From Amycolatopsis balhimycina FH 1894 (GTDB lineage Bacteria > Actinomycetota > Actinomycetes > Mycobacteriales > Pseudonocardiaceae), in the NCBI RefSeq assembly GCF_000384295.1, contig NZ_KB913037.1, forward strand, positions 6,883,533 through 6,947,532: a stretch of DNA of 64,000 nt. The letters are read 5' to 3'. The notes below the pieces were generated by a model that worked only from the letters and a program-made list of their open reading frames with translations, had not been told where the DNA came from and did not search any database. Shown here piece by piece: positions 51,744 through 62,082 of this stretch. A program made the translations under genes and the position numbers. Each line of letters begins with the position of its first letter. Position 1 is the stretch's first letter.

Positions 51744-53045
51744 ATGACGGAACAGGCCAAGCAGGCGGCCGCGGAGCTGGCCGCGCAGTGGGCGAGCGAC
51801 CCCCGCTGGGCGGGCGTGCAGCGCTCCTACTCGGCTGAGGACGTCGTCAAGCTGCGCGGCAGCGTGGTCGAGGAGCACACCCTGGGCCGCCGCGGCGCGG
51901 AGAAGCTGTGGGACCTGCTGCACACCGAGGACTACATCCACGCGCTCGGCGCGCTCACCGGCAACCAGGCCGTCCAGCAGGTCCGCGCGGGCCTGCAGGC
52001 CATCTACCTGTCCGGCTGGCAGGTCGCGGCCGACGCCAACCTGTCCGGCCAGACCTACCCCGACCAGAGCCTCTACCCGGCCAACTCGGTGCCGGCCGTG
52101 GTCCGCCGGATCAACAACGCGCTGGGCCGCGCCGACCAGATCAGCTGGGCTGAAGGATTCAACAGCGCCAACACCGGCAGTGATGTTATTGACTGGTACG
52201 CCCCGATCGTCGCCGACGCCGAGGCCGGCTTCGGTGGTCCGCTCAACGCGTTCGAGCTGATGAAGGGCATGATCGCGGCCGGCGCCGCGGGCGTGCACTG
52301 GGAAGACCAGCTCGCGTCCGAGAAGAAGTGTGGTCACCTCGGCGGCAAGGTGCTGATCCCGACCAAGCAGCACGAGCGCACGCTGAACGCCGCGCGCCTC
52401 GCCGCGGACGTGCTGAACGTGCCGTCGCTGATCGTCGCCCGCACCGACGCGCAGGCCGCGACGCTGCTGACCAGCGACGTCGACGAGCGCGACCGGCAGT
52501 TCCTCACCGGCGGCCGCACCGCCGAGGGCTTCTACGAGGTCACCAACGGCATCCAGCCGTGCATCGAGCGCGGCCTGGCCTACGCCCAGTACGCGGACCT
52601 GCTTTGGATGGAGACCTCCGAGCCGGACCTCGAGGTGGCGCGCAAGTACGCCGAGGCGATCAAGGCGAAGTTCCCGGACCAGATGCTGGCCTACAACTGC
52701 TCGCCGTCGTTCAACTGGAAGAAGCACCTGGACGACGCGACGATCGCGAAGTTCCAGCGCGAGCTCGGCCACATGGGCTACAAGTTCCAGTTCATCACCC
52801 TGGCCGGCTTCCACGCGCTGAACTACTCGATGTTCGACCTGGCGCACGGCTACGCCCGCGAGGGCATGACCGCCTACGTCGACCTGCAGGAGCGCGAGTT
52901 CGCTTCGGAGAGCCGTGGCTACACCGCGACCAAGCACCAGCGTGAGGTCGGCACCGGCTACTTCGACAAGATCGCCACCGCGCTGAACCCGGAGAGCTCG
53001 ACCACCGCGCTCAAGGGCTCCACCGAGGAAGCGCAGTTCCACTGA
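51744..53045 (+). CDS. aceA: isocitrate lyase
   Basis: A 433-residue isocitrate lyase, first enzyme of the glyoxylate shunt, cleaving isocitrate to glyoxylate and succinate. The catalytic Cys C196 is in KKCGH, and [25 protein letters not shown] and the C-terminal residues fit the bacterial form of about 430 residues. ATG at 51744 follows GGGAGAG. It is transcribed toward aceB and away from ramB. Confidence 0.96.
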   Translation: MTEQAKQAAAELAAQWASDPRWAGVQRSYSAEDVVKLRGSVVEEHTLGRRGAEKLWDLLHTEDYIHALGALTGNQAVQQVRAGLQAIYLSGWQVAADANLSGQTYPDQSLYPANSVPAVVRRINNALGRADQISWAEGFNSANTGSDVIDWYAPIVADAEAGFGGPLNAFELMKGMIAAGAAGVHWEDQLASEKKCGHLGGKVLIPTKQHERTLNAARLAADVLNVPSLIVARTDAQAATLLTSDVDERDRQFLTGGRTAEGFYEVTNGIQPCIERGLAYAQYADLLWMETSEPDLEVARKYAEAIKAKFPDQMLAYNCSPSFNWKKHLDDATIAKFQRELGHMGYKFQFITLAGFHALNYSMFDLAHGYAREGMTAYVDLQEREFASESRGYTATKHQREVGTGYFDKIATALNPESSTTALKGSTEEAQFH

Positions 53046-53053
53046 CCCCGGCC

Positions 53054-53092
53054 GCGGCCTGACGACGGCACCCCCCTCCGTCGTCAGGCCGC
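53054..53092 (+). terminator. intercistronic hairpin aceA-aceB
   Basis: A 15-base perfect stem (53054-53068 with 53078-53092) and a 9-base C-rich loop, 9 bases after the aceA stop. No U-tract follows. It may stabilise or trim the aceA message or reduce read-through into aceB. Confidence 0.6.
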
Positions 53093-53139
53093 GACCCTCC
53101 CCTTCTTCCTTCCCCGCCCACAGCTCGCGGAGGCACACC

Positions 53140-54786
53140 ATGGTTGATCGGCTGAACTACCGCATCGAGGTCACCGGCCCGGTCGAGGGCCGGTTCGCGG
53201 AGATCCTGACCCCGGCGGCACTCGACTTCCTGGCCAAGCTGGACAACACGTTCGCCGGCCGCCGGCGCGAGCTGCTCGACGCCCGCCGCGTGCGGCGCGA
53301 GGAACTGCAGTCGGGGGAGAAGCCGCTCGGCTTCCTGCCGGAGACCAGCCGGATCCGAGACGACGAGTCGTGGCACGTCGCCCCGACTGCACCGGGCCTG
53401 GAGGACCGCCGCGTCGAGATCACCGGCCCGACCGACCGCAAGATGACGGTCAACGCGCTGAACTCCGGCGCGAAGGTGTGGCTGGCGGATTTCGAGGACG
53501 CGACGTCGCCGACGTGGCACAACGTCATCGACGGCCAGCTCAACCTGTTCGACGCGATCCGCCGCAACATCGACTTCACCACCGAGGCCGTGTCCAATGC
53601 CGCCTCCGCGGGAAAGAGCACGTCGGCGGGCAAGCACTACACGATCGGCGACGACCCCGCGACGATCGTCGCGCGGCCCCGCGGCTGGCACCTGGTGGAG
53701 AAGCACATCCGCATCGACGGCCGTCCGGTGTCGGCGAGCCTGGTCGATTTCGGGCTGTTCTTCTTCCACAACGCGCGCCAGCTGCTCGCCCGCGGCGTCG
53801 GCCCGTACTTCTACCTGCCGAAGCTGGAGAATCACCTCGAAGCGCGGCTCTGGAACGACGTCTTCCTGCTGGCGCAGCGCGAGCTGGGCATCCCACGCGG
53901 CACCATCCGCGCCACCGTGCTGATCGAGACGATCACCGCCGCGTTCGAGATGGACGAAATCCTTTACGAGCTGCGTGAGCACGCCGCCGGACTGAACGCC
54001 GGTCGCTGGGACTACATCTTCAGCATGATCAAGAACTTCGCCGCGCACGGCGCCGACTTCGTGCTGCCGGACCGCGCGCAGGTCACCATGACCGTGCCGT
54101 TCATGCGCGCCTACACCGAGCTGCTGGTGCGCACCTGCCACCGGCGCGGCGCGCACGCCATCGGCGGCATGGCCGCGTTCATCCCGAGCAAGGACCCCGA
54201 GGTCAACGCGACCGCGGCCGAGAAGGTCCGCGCGGACAAGGAACGCGAGGCCGGCGACGGTTTCGACGGCTCGTGGGTCGCGCACCCCGGCTTGGTCCCG
54301 ATCTGCCGCGAGGTCTTCGACAACGTGCTCGGCGGCTGGCCCAACCAGCTCGGCAAGCTGCGCGAAGACGTCCATGTCACCGCCGAAGACCTCCTGGACG
54401 TGGCCAGCGCCGGCGGTGAGGTCACCGAGGCGGGCGTGCGCGCGAACATCAACGTCGCGCTGCGGTACGTCGACGCGTGGCTGCGCGGCACCGGCGCGGC
54501 GGCGATCCACAACCTGATGGAGGACGCCGCCACCGCGGAAATCGCGCGCTGCCAGGTGTGGCAGTGGATCCGCAACGGCACGAAGCTCGAGGACGGCACG
54601 GCGCTGACCCACGAGCTGGCGGTCGAGTTCCTGAACGACGAACTCGCGTCGGTGCGCGCCGAGCTGGGTGCGGGCAACCGCCTTGACGACGCGTACGAGA
54701 TCTTCACCGAAACCGCGCTGGGCGAGAAGCTGCCGAGCTTCCTCACCACGGGTGCCTACGCGCGGTACCTCACGGACGCCCGGTAG
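53140..54786 (+). CDS. aceB: malate synthase A
   Basis: A 548-residue malate synthase of the A type, condensing glyoxylate and acetyl-Co[22 protein letters not shown] near residue 110, [12 protein letters not shown] near 178 and the conserved [22 protein letters not shown] region near 305 are present. ATG at 53140 with GCGGAGG upstream. 94 bases after aceA, separated by a stable hairpin. With aceA it completes the glyoxylate bypass for growth on C2 compounds. Confidence 0.96.
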   Translation: MVDRLNYRIEVTGPVEGRFAEILTPAALDFLAKLDNTFAGRRRELLDARRVRREELQSGEKPLGFLPETSRIRDDESWHVAPTAPGLEDRRVEITGPTDRKMTVNALNSGAKVWLADFEDATSPTWHNVIDGQLNLFDAIRRNIDFTTEAVSNAASAGKSTSAGKHYTIGDDPATIVARPRGWHLVEKHIRIDGRPVSASLVDFGLFFFHNARQLLARGVGPYFYLPKLENHLEARLWNDVFLLAQRELGIPRGTIRATVLIETITAAFEMDEILYELREHAAGLNAGRWDYIFSMIKNFAAHGADFVLPDRAQVTMTVPFMRAYTELLVRTCHRRGAHAIGGMAAFIPSKDPEVNATAAEKVRADKEREAGDGFDGSWVAHPGLVPICREVFDNVLGGWPNQLGKLREDVHVTAEDLLDVASAGGEVTEAGVRANINVALRYVDAWLRGTGAAAIHNLMEDAATAEIARCQVWQWIRNGTKLEDGTALTHELAVEFLNDELASVRAELGAGNRLDDAYEIFTETALGEKLPSFLTTGAYARYLTDAR

Positions 54787-54857
54787 CAGGGGCCCCGGTC
54801 GCCCCTACCTGACGAGGGGCGGCCGGATCCACACTGATTGGGATGGTGTGGTCCGGA

Positions 54858-54894
54858 CCGGTCCGGTGACGGCGGCTCCCCGTCACCGGACCGG
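54858..54894. terminator. bidirectional terminator between aceB and subtilase
   Basis: CCGGTCCGGTGACGG (54858-54872) pairs perfectly with 54880-54894 around a 7-base loop, followed by TTCATTT. It lies between two convergent genes. Confidence 0.8.
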
Positions 54895-54906
54895 TTCATT
54901 TCCGCG

Positions 54907-57900
54907 TCAGGAGATCGCGTAGGCCCGGATCACCGTCTGCCGCACGGTGTTCCCGTCGTTGTCCGACGCGCTCGCCCGCAGCGAGACGAAACCGCTCGCC
55001 GGGTTCCGCACCACGACGGTCCAGTGATCGCCGGTCCGCAGAACTGGCGCGGGCTGCCAGGTGTGCCCGTCGTCCGTGGACGTCTCGACGGCGAGCTTGC
55101 TGCCGACCCCACCGCCTTGGCGCTCCACGTAGGCCGGGAACGTCAGGACGCAGTTGCCGGGCGCGCGGTTGCGGAGGTCGACCGCCGGGTCGAACCGGGC
55201 GGTGAGCAGCGGCAGGGCCTTGCCGTCCGCGGCGGCCGACGAGCGGAAGCCCCACTCCGCCGACACGTCCGTCCACAGTGGCCACCAGTCGGCGTGCCGG
55301 TGGACGTCCGCGGTGAGCCGGTACGCGCCGTCGGCGTCCGGCACCGGGATCGAGGCCCGGCCCGGCTCGTCCGGTGACACGGGAATCGCGACGCCGTCCT
55401 TCGAGAGACTCATCGAACCGGTGTCCCCGGCGGCCGGCTCGGCCGTGCGCGGCCGTCCGGCGGCGTCGCCGAACAGCGGCAGCCACATGTCGAAGACGCC
55501 GTCCTTGCGCCACGCCCACGGTCGCGGCTGCTCGCCGGTGTGGGTCACGGTCAGCCCGCGCAACGACGGCCCGGCCACGGCCTTGTTCCACGCGAGCTGG
55601 TACTTGCGGCCCGCGGCGAGGTCGAGCCGCTCCGTCAGCTCCCCGAAGTGACTGGCGGTCCACATCGTCTCCCACCGGCCGGGGGAGTAGTACTCGGTGC
55701 GTTCCTGCTGGTCGGCGACGAGTTCGGTGTAGCCGTAGCCGACCATCCGGCCGAAGAACTCGCGCCCGGCGACGTAACGGATGGTCGAGGGGACGTTGTC
55801 GTGGTAGGCGGTGCGCACCTCGGCGAGGTCACGCGTCTTCGGCCGCTGCACGCGGGCCGCCGTCACCGCCCGCTCGACGCCGTCGCCGAGTTCGTAGCGG
55901 AAATTCGGCGATGGACGGCTGACCACCGTCGCCGAAGCGCCGCCCTTCTTCGCCAGCTCCGCCAGGCGCTGTCCGGTCACCGACACCCCGCTCGAGATCG
56001 TCGGCATGGTCAGCGTCGGGATACCGCCGCCGAGCACCGTGGCCGCGGCCGCGTCGCCCGAGACGGAGACCAGGCCGAGCTTCGCCCCGGCGTGCTCGAC
56101 GTTCGCGAGCCGCTGATAGGCCTCGATGACCGACGTGTCCACCGGCAGCTGGATGACCACCAGCTTGCCCTGGGCGTCGATCCTGGCCAGGTCCTCCGGG
56201 GTGCCGGCCCCACCGGACACCACCGGCAGCGTGCTGCTGCCGGCCGGCGCGGTCGACTCCAGCCACATGCCCCGGATCGCGAACGGCTTCCCGTCGTCCG
56301 CGGTCAGTTCCAGGTCCGGTTCGGTGGCCCGGCGCTCCTGGCTGAAGGCGAAGGTGGCCGACGAGGTCCCCGGCACCGTCGCGGCGAAGGCCTCGTGGAA
56401 GCGCGGGTCGAGGTCCGTGCTGTCCGCGAAGACGCAGGCGCAGGCGGTGACCCGGTTGAGCAGGTCGACTCGGTACGTGCCGCCGCGCGCCGCGGGGTTG
56501 TCCGGCTCGAGCGACATCGGCTTGCCGTCGCGCGCGTCGAGAGTCTGCGTGACGTCGTGGTCGAGCGCCAGTTCCGGCAGGCTGATGAAGCTGTACGACG
56601 GCTCCTGACCAGGCCGCGGCGTCTCGATGATGCTGTGCACGGCGTACCGGCCGCGCGGCAGCCGGTAGGTGCCCGGCCCGGCGTTGGTCAACGAGCCGGT
56701 GTCGAGGTCGATGATCGCCACCGGCGGGTAGCCGGTCGGCGCCCACGGCTTGCCGTCGCGGTCGAGCAGGCCGATGGTCAGGTCGTACATCTCCCCCTCC
56801 TGCCGGACCGACAGCGCGGTCCGGGTGCTGACGCCGCCGTCCCCGCGGGCGGTGAGGATGCCGGAGTGGGTGCCCGGAGCACCGTCCTGGGCGGCGAACG
56901 TGAGTTCCACGGGGGTGCTGCCGCCCGCGGGCACCGTCACGGTCGTCGGAAAAGTGACCAGGCCGCCGAGGTCGGTGGAGAGCGCCAGCGTGACCGGTGT
57001 GGGGCCGGAGTTGTACCAGGTGACCGTGGCCTTCTTGGTCAGCCCGTGGTTGGGCCAGGGGAGGTACGCCGACGCTCCGCCGGTGGCGGTGACCGGCGTG
57101 GTCGTCGCGCGGGCTACGTCGACGCGGCCGGTCCCGACGGCGGCCGGTCCGGCGTCGATGGGCGTCGCGCTGCTGGTCAGGGCCGCCTTGAGCCGCTCCG
57201 CCGGCCAGTCGGCGTGCTGCTGGGCCAGGATCGCGGCCGAGCCCGCGACGTGCGGCGTCGCCATCGACGTGCCGTTCAGGGTCTGGTAGCCGTCGCCGAC
57301 GGGTTCGCCCTCCGGCGGGATCCCGGCCGGGCGCGCCGCGGTGATCGACTCGCCGGGAGCCGCGATGTCCGGCTTGGCGGCGCCGTCGCCGGGGCGGGGG
57401 CCGCGGCTGGAGAACGGGCTCAGGACGTCCTTCTTGGACACGCTGGCCACGGCGAGCGCTGCGTCGGCCGCCGCCGGGCTCTCGACGGTTTCGTCCTGGC
57501 CGGAGTTGCCCGCGGCGATGACGAACAGCGTCCCGTGGTCGCGGGTCAGGGTGTTCACGGCCTCGGACACCGGATCGGTCCCGTCCGACGGGCTGCTGCC
57601 GAGGCTCATGTTCACGACGCGGGCGTGCGCCTCGGTCGCGGCCCACTGCATGCCGGCCAGGACCGAGTCGAACGTGCCGTGGCCGGAGTCGTCGAGGACC
57701 TTGCCGACGGCCAGGGTCGCGTCGGGCGCCACACCCCGGTACTTCCCGCCTGACGCCGCGCCGGAGCCGGCGATCGTCGAGGCGACGTGCGTGCCGTGCC
57801 CGGCGCCGTCCTCGACGCTGCCCTTGCCGGTGAAGTCCTTGCTGGGGCCCACGCGGCCGGCGAAGTCCGGGTGGGCGGTGGCGATGCCGGTGTCGAGCAC

Positions 57901-58530
57901 CGCGACGGTCACGCCGCGGCCGGTCAGGCCCGCCTGCCACGCCGCGGGGGCGCCGATCTGCGGCACGCTCTGGTCGAGGCTCGCGTTCACCTTCGCGTTG
58001 AGCCACACCTTCGCGGTGCCGGCCGCGAGCGTGGCGGGTTCCGTGGTGAGCCGGTTCCAGAACGCCGCGGCGCCGGATTTGGGCTCGTCGAGCGCGGTGT
58101 AGCCGAGCGCGGCCGGCCGGGCGGCCACGCCGGTCCGGGCGGCGACCGCTGAGCCCGCCTGGCGGACCAGCAGCGGCACGTGCGGTGTGCGGGCGTCGTC
58201 GTAGCCCTGGCGCAGCAGGCCGGTGACGTTGAACAGCTGCTCGTCGAGCCGTCCGGCGCGGACCAGCCCGGCGGCGTCGCCGGGGAGGACGTAATGGTCG
58301 CCGCGCCGGACGTACTGCTGGAACGGCACGGGGCGGTCCCGGCGGGCGGGCAGCACCCGGACATCGGTGCCGCCGACCAGCACCTGGTCGCCGGTGACCA
58401 GCGTGATCCGGCTCGGCGTCCCCGCTGGTCCGCCCGCCGGTCCGCCCGCCGGGGCGGCCGCCGCGCCGGGTGCGGTGAGCACGCCCGCGGCCAAGGTCAC
58501 CGCGATGACCGCGGTGATCGGTTTCCTCAT
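54907..58530 (-). CDS. large secreted S8 subtilisin-like peptidase
   Basis: A 1207-residue exported serine protease. Signal peptide 1-26, a proregion to about 180, then the S8 domain with D213 in VAVLDTGI, H245 in GHGTHV, N342 in AAGNSG and S422 in NGTSMATPHVAG, all intact. Residues 475-1207 hold beta-sandwich domains, including an Ig-like region around 490-580 and a PA-like segment near 770-860 (LARIDQGKLVVIQLP-like). It stands alone on the minus strand, divergent from a sigma factor gene. Substrate unknown. Confidence 0.93.
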   Translation of the reverse strand: MRKPITAVIAVTLAAGVLTAPGAAAAPAGGPAGGPAGTPSRITLVTGDQVLVGGTDVRVLPARRDRPVPFQQYVRRGDHYVLPGDAAGLVRAGRLDEQLFNVTGLLRQGYDDARTPHVPLLVRQAGSAVAARTGVAARPAALGYTALDEPKSGAAAFWNRLTTEPATLAAGTAKVWLNAKVNASLDQSVPQIGAPAAWQAGLTGRGVTVAVLDTGIATAHPDFAGRVGPSKDFTGKGSVEDGAGHGTHVASTIAGSGAASGGKYRGVAPDATLAVGKVLDDSGHGTFDSVLAGMQWAATEAHARVVNMSLGSSPSDGTDPVSEAVNTLTRDHGTLFVIAAGNSGQDETVESPAAADAALAVASVSKKDVLSPFSSRGPRPGDGAAKPDIAAPGESITAARPAGIPPEGEPVGDGYQTLNGTSMATPHVAGSAAILAQQHADWPAERLKAALTSSATPIDAGPAAVGTGRVDVARATTTPVTATGGASAYLPWPNHGLTKKATVTWYNSGPTPVTLALSTDLGGLVTFPTTVTVPAGGSTPVELTFAAQDGAPGTHSGILTARGDGGVSTRTALSVRQEGEMYDLTIGLLDRDGKPWAPTGYPPVAIIDLDTGSLTNAGPGTYRLPRGRYAVHSIIETPRPGQEPSYSFISLPELALDHDVTQTLDARDGKPMSLEPDNPAARGGTYRVDLLNRVTACACVFADSTDLDPRFHEAFAATVPGTSSATFAFSQERRATEPDLELTADDGKPFAIRGMWLESTAPAGSSTLPVVSGGAGTPEDLARIDAQGKLVVIQLPVDTSVIEAYQRLANVEHAGAKLGLVSVSGDAAAATVLGGGIPTLTMPTISSGVSVTGQRLAELAKKGGASATVVSRPSPNFRYELGDGVERAVTAARVQRPKTRDLAEVRTAYHDNVPSTIRYVAGREFFGRMVGYGYTELVADQQERTEYYSPGRWETMWTASHFGELTERLDLAAGRKYQLAWNKAVAGPSLRGLTVTHTGEQPRPWAWRKDGVFDMWLPLFGDAAGRPRTAEPAAGDTGSMSLSKDGVAIPVSPDEPGRASIPVPDADGAYRLTADVHRHADWWPLWTDVSAEWGFRSSAAADGKALPLLTARFDPAVDLRNRAPGNCVLTFPAYVERQGGGVGSKLAVETSTDDGHTWQPAPVLRTGDHWTVVVRNPASGFVSLRASASDNDGNTVRQTVIRAYAIS

Positions 58531-58669
58531 GGAATGGTTCCTCCCTGTCTGTCCCCCGGTTCGTGGAACGGGCTCCGAGCGGCGGCGGGTTGCCCGGATT
58601 TCGATCTCCGGGCAACCCCCGCGCCCGCCAGCCCCGTTCGACAGGTGTGGGGGCGACGAGGAGGAACTG

Positions 58670-59161
58670 GTGAAACGGTCGGAAGAGGCGGGGTACCGCG
58701 ACTACGTCACGGCCCGGATGGAGGTCATGCGCCGCACGGCCTACCTCCTGTGCCGGGACTGGCATCTCGCCGACGACCTCGTGTCGATCACGATCGGCAA
58801 GCTCTACCGGCACTGGTCGCGGGCCCGGCAGGTGGAGCACCTCGACGCCTACGTCCGCCGGATCCTCGTGCGGACTTGGCTGGACGAGAAGGCCAGGGCG
58901 TGGCGGCGGGAGGAGCCGGCGGAGACGCTGCCGGAGCCGTCGGTGCTGCCCACCGACGACGTCGTGGAACGGCTCGGCCTGCTGGAGCTGCTCGACGCGC
59001 TGCCGCCGCGGCGCCGGGCCGCGGTGGTGCTGCGCTACTACTGCGACCTGTCCATCGAGGAGACCGCCGAGATCCTCGAGTGTTCGCCCGGAACCGTGAA
59101 GAGCCAGACCGCGCGCGGGCTCGACTCGCTACGCGCGCTCGTCGCCGCGAGCCAGAGCTGA
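58670..59161 (+). CDS. SigE-family sigma factor, second copy
   Basis: A 163-residue ECF sigma factor of the same family as the gene at 48612: GYRDYVTARMEVMRRTAYLLCRDWHLADDLV, LPPRRRAAVVLRYYCDLSIEETAEILECSPGTVKSQTARGLD. GTG at 58670 has GAGGAGG upstream. Eleven bases separate it from the next membrane protein gene. Divergent from the subtilase gene by 139 bases. Confidence 0.88.
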   Translation: MKRSEEAGYRDYVTARMEVMRRTAYLLCRDWHLADDLVSITIGKLYRHWSRARQVEHLDAYVRRILVRTWLDEKARAWRREEPAETLPEPSVLPTDDVVERLGLLELLDALPPRRRAAVVLRYYCDLSIEETAEILECSPGTVKSQTARGLDSLRALVAASQS

Positions 59162-59171
59162 TGGAGGGAAA

Positions 59172-60044
59172 ATGAGCAGGGAACAGTTCGACGCGGCGAT
59201 CGGCGTCGTGCCACCGTCCACAGTGGACGTCGAGGAGGTCCTGGACCGCGAACGCCGCCGGGCGCGGGTGCGCCGCGTCGTGAACCCGTGGACCGCCGCG
59301 GGCGCGAGCGTCGCGGCGGTGGCCGCCGGCGCGGTGCTCGTCCTCGCCCCGGGCGGTCCCGCGCCGAGCGTGGTGCAGCCGGGAGCGGCGCCGACGGGAG
59401 CGGCGCCGCCGCCCCCGTCGTCCGATGCGTGCAGGCTCGCCCCGCGGCCGACCACGGCACCGCTCCGCGAGAAAGCGAACGTGGTGGCGGACCGGCTGAC
59501 GACGGTGCTCACCGACGCCGTCCGGCAGCGCGTCGCCGCGGGCACGACGCTGGGCGTCCACACGCTGGGGCAGTACCCGAAGGGCACCCAGCACGGGCCG
59601 CTGTCCTTCTTCCACGTCTTTTCCGCGCTGGTGCCGCAGGACGGCGGCGTGTGCAGCGGCGGCGAGGACTACTTCATGGCCGCGGCCTCGACCACGGAAA
59701 AGGCGCACAAGGGCAACGTCTGGGCCGTCGTCACCCGGCTCGGCGGCAACGCCTCCCCGGCGACCGAGTGCGGCCCGGCACCCGCGGACACGCAGGGCTC
59801 GTGCCACCGCCGGACCGGACCGCACGGCGAGACGATCGTCGAGGAAACGTTCACCATGGCGAGCGGGCCCACGGTCAGCCGGGTGAACGTCGCCAAGCCC
59901 GACGGCACCGGCGTCATCGTCGAGGCCCAGAACACCGCCAGGGACGCGAATCTGGGTGACGCGCCGGACATGCCGTCGCCGCCACTGAGCCTCGGCCAGC
60001 TGGCGGAGGTCGCGCTCGATCCGGGGCTGACGCTCTACCCCTGA
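59172..60044 (+). CDS. single-pass membrane protein, partner of second sigma factor
   Basis: A 290-residue protein with an N-terminal cytoplasmic stretch ending in ERRRARVRR, a membrane segment at 43-63, a Pro-rich linker and an exported domain with several Cys (CRLAPRP, VCSGGED, ECGPAP, SCHRR). Equivalent by position to the protein at 49106-50089, so a probable anti-sigma or sensor. No named domain seen. Its stop overlaps the convergent TetR gene by 10 bases. Confidence 0.6.
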   Translation: MSREQFDAAIGVVPPSTVDVEEVLDRERRRARVRRVVNPWTAAGASVAAVAAGAVLVLAPGGPAPSVVQPGAAPTGAAPPPPSSDACRLAPRPTTAPLREKANVVADRLTTVLTDAVRQRVAAGTTLGVHTLGQYPKGTQHGPLSFFHVFSALVPQDGGVCSGGEDYFMAAASTTEKAHKGNVWAVVTRLGGNASPATECGPAPADTQGSCHRRTGPHGETIVEETFTMASGPTVSRVNVAKPDGTGVIVEAQNTARDANLGDAPDMPSPPLSLGQLAEVALDPGLTLYP

Positions 60045-60568
60045 GCGGCCAGCAGGACCTTCGCTGCTTCGCGGGCCGTGTCCGCTTCGCCGGGGTCGCC
60101 GGTGATCGCGGCGAGCACGGTGGCGCCTTCCATCAGGGAGAACAGCTGGTCGGCGAGGTTTTGGCCGGGAACGAGACCACGCAGGTAGGCCCGGACCTCG
60201 TCCTTGTGCTTGCGGATCGCGATGGCGATCCCCGGCGCGGGCTCGCCGAACTCACCGAAGGAGTTGACGAACGCGCAGCCGCGGAAGCCCGGCTCGGCGA
60301 ACCAGCTCCTCAGCCAGTCGAACACGGCGAGCGGGTCGTCGCCGCGGGCGTGGACGAATTCGCGCAACGACCCGCGCCAACGCTCGTCCCGGCGCAGGAG
60401 GTAGGCCTCGACCAGGTCGTTCTTCGCCGGGAAGCACTGGTAGAGCCGCTTGAGCGAGACGCCGGAACGTTCGCGGACGGCGTCCATCCCGACCGCTTGC
60501 ACGCCGTGGGCGTAGAAGAGGTCTTCGGCGGCCTCCAGCAGCCGGCTGGTCGCCTCGGTGGAATTCAT
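60035..60568 (-). CDS. TetR-family transcriptional regulator
   Basis: A 177-residue TetR protein: helix-turn-helix AVGMDAVRERSGVSLKRLYQCFPAKNDLVEAYL near 25-57 and a C-terminal ligand domain with FAEPGFRGCAFVNSFGEF. ATG at 60568. Two copies of a 16-base palindrome in the shared promoter and a divergent NTF2-like gene make a regulator/target pair. Confidence 0.9.
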   Translation of the reverse strand: MNSTEATSRLLEAAEDLFYAHGVQAVGMDAVRERSGVSLKRLYQCFPAKNDLVEAYLLRRDERWRGSLREFVHARGDDPLAVFDWLRSWFAEPGFRGCAFVNSFGEFGEPAPGIAIAIRKHKDEVRAYLRGLVPGQNLADQLFSLMEGATVLAAITGDPGEADTAREAAKVLLAAQG

Positions 60569-60586
60569 GTCACCTGCCCTGGCGCT

Positions 60587-60602
60587 GAGAATGATCGTTC
60601 TC
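60587..60602. promoter_or_regulatory. TetR operator 1
   Basis: GAGAATGATCGTTCTC, one mismatch from the arms GAGAACG/CGTTCTC, 19 bases before the tetR start. Confidence 0.75.
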
Positions 60603-60621
60603 TAGTCTAGCGGCATCAGCT

Positions 60622-60637
60622 GAGAACGCACGTTCTC
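60622..60637. promoter_or_regulatory. TetR operator 2
   Basis: GAGAACGCACGTTCTC, seven-base perfect arms, 35 bases from operator 1 and 22 before the DUF1348 gene start. Confidence 0.8.
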
Positions 60638-60658
60638 GGCGTCCGGAAGGAGCCCGTC

Positions 60659-61117
60659 ATGACCCCGCGCCCGCCGTTCCCGCCGTTCGACGAAGACACC
60701 GCCCGGCAGAAGGTCCAGGCCGCGGAAGACGCGTGGAACACGCGCGACCCAGAGCGCGTCGCGCTCGCGTACACCGAGGATTCGGTGTGGCGGAACCGCG
60801 ACCGCCACGTCGTCGGGCGCGCGCAGATCGTCGAGTTCCTCACCGAGAAATGGGCGCGTGAGCTGGACTACGCCTTGCGCAAGGAACTATGGGGCTTTCG
60901 CGGCAACCGCATCGGCGTCCGGTTCCAGTACGAGTCCCGGACCGCCGGCGGGCAATGGTTCCGCAGCTACGGCAACGAACTGTGGGAGTTCAGCGACGAA
61001 GGCCTGATGCGCCGGCGTGAGGCGAGCATCAACGACGTCCCGATCGACGAAGCCGACCGCCGGATCTTCGGCCCGCGCCCGGAGCCGGAACACGGCGTCC
61101 TGCTGCCGATCTTCTGA
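60659..61117 (+). CDS. NTF2-like DUF1348 family protein
   Basis: A 152-residue NTF2-fold protein matching DUF1348 over its full length: [56 protein letters not shown] and SYGNELWEF. Function unknown. GGAAGGAG precedes the ATG. Regulated together with the divergent TetR gene by the two 16-base operators. Confidence 0.92.
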   Translation: MTPRPPFPPFDEDTARQKVQAAEDAWNTRDPERVALAYTEDSVWRNRDRHVVGRAQIVEFLTEKWARELDYALRKELWGFRGNRIGVRFQYESRTAGGQWFRSYGNELWEFSDEGLMRRREASINDVPIDEADRRIFGPRPEPEHGVLLPIF

Positions 61118-61173
61118 GTCCGCTCTCCGCGGAACCACACCCGGCCGCTGCGTGCCGTGGGCAGGCTCGGGGC

Positions 61174-61953
61174 ATGACGGCATCGGCGTTCGGCGGCGAA
61201 GTGAGCGAGTACTACCAGAAGTTCCGGCGCGGCTACCCGCCCGAAGTGGCCGAAGAACTGACCAGGGCCTTCGCACTGACCCGCGACGACGTCGTGCTCG
61301 ACCTCGGGTGCGGCACCGGCCAGCTCACGCGGGTGCTCGCGCCCCGCGCCGGAGCGGTGCTCGGCATGGATCCGGAACCGGCGATGCTCGCTCAAGCCCG
61401 TCTCGCGACCGACGAGCCGAATGTCCGCTGGCTGCTCGGCGCGGACACCGGCGTCGGCGCGCTGGCCGCGGTCTTGGGGCCCGGCCGGCTGGCCGCGGTG
61501 ACGGTGGCGCAGGCGTTGCACTGGATGGACCACGAGCGGCTGTTCGCGGCGGTCCGCCCGCTGCTGCGTCTCGGCGGCGGTGTCGCGGTGGTGACCAACG
61601 GCGAGCCGCTGTGGCTGCAGAGCAGTGCGTGGTCGGCCGCGCTGCGGGAGGTCCTCGCCGCTTATCTCGGCACCCCGGTGCACCGGACCTGCGGCACGGA
61701 CGAGGCGAGCCAGAAGCGGTACGCGGACGCCCTGGCCGTCGCCGGCTACGCCGTGGACGCGCGAGTCGTCGAGTACTCCGCGCCGCTGACCGTCGAGGAA
61801 ATCGTCGGTGGCGTTTTTTCGGCGATGAGCCCGGACCGGCTGCCCGCGCCGGAGGCGAGGCCGGCGTTCACCGAGCGCGTCCGGGACGCGGTGGCCCCGC
61901 ACGGACCGCTGCGCGAGCGGGTCCGGGTCCGCCTCCTGACCGGAACCCGGTGA
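61174..61953 (+). CDS. class I SAM-dependent methyltransferase
   Basis: A 259-residue methyltransferase with SEYYQKFRRGYPPEVAEELTRAF at the start, motif I LDLGCGTGQLTRVLAPR near 47-60, MDPEPAML and VAQALHWMDHERLFAAVRPLLRLGGGVAVV near 105-135. Of the UbiE/Methyltransf_11 type with unknown substrate. ATG at 61174; stands alone. Confidence 0.87.
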   Translation: MTASAFGGEVSEYYQKFRRGYPPEVAEELTRAFALTRDDVVLDLGCGTGQLTRVLAPRAGAVLGMDPEPAMLAQARLATDEPNVRWLLGADTGVGALAAVLGPGRLAAVTVAQALHWMDHERLFAAVRPLLRLGGGVAVVTNGEPLWLQSSAWSAALREVLAAYLGTPVHRTCGTDEASQKRYADALAVAGYAVDARVVEYSAPLTVEEIVGGVFSAMSPDRLPAPEARPAFTERVRDAVAPHGPLRERVRVRLLTGTR

Positions 61954-62082
61954 ACCGGACGAACCGATCACGGAAGGCGAATACGTACCGGCCCCTGCTG
62001 TTCCGCTTATTGTTTCCCCGGGAGGCGGCGCGGATGCTCGCTGCGAGGCGCCGATCGCGCCGCCGTTCCCCGAGGAGTCCCC

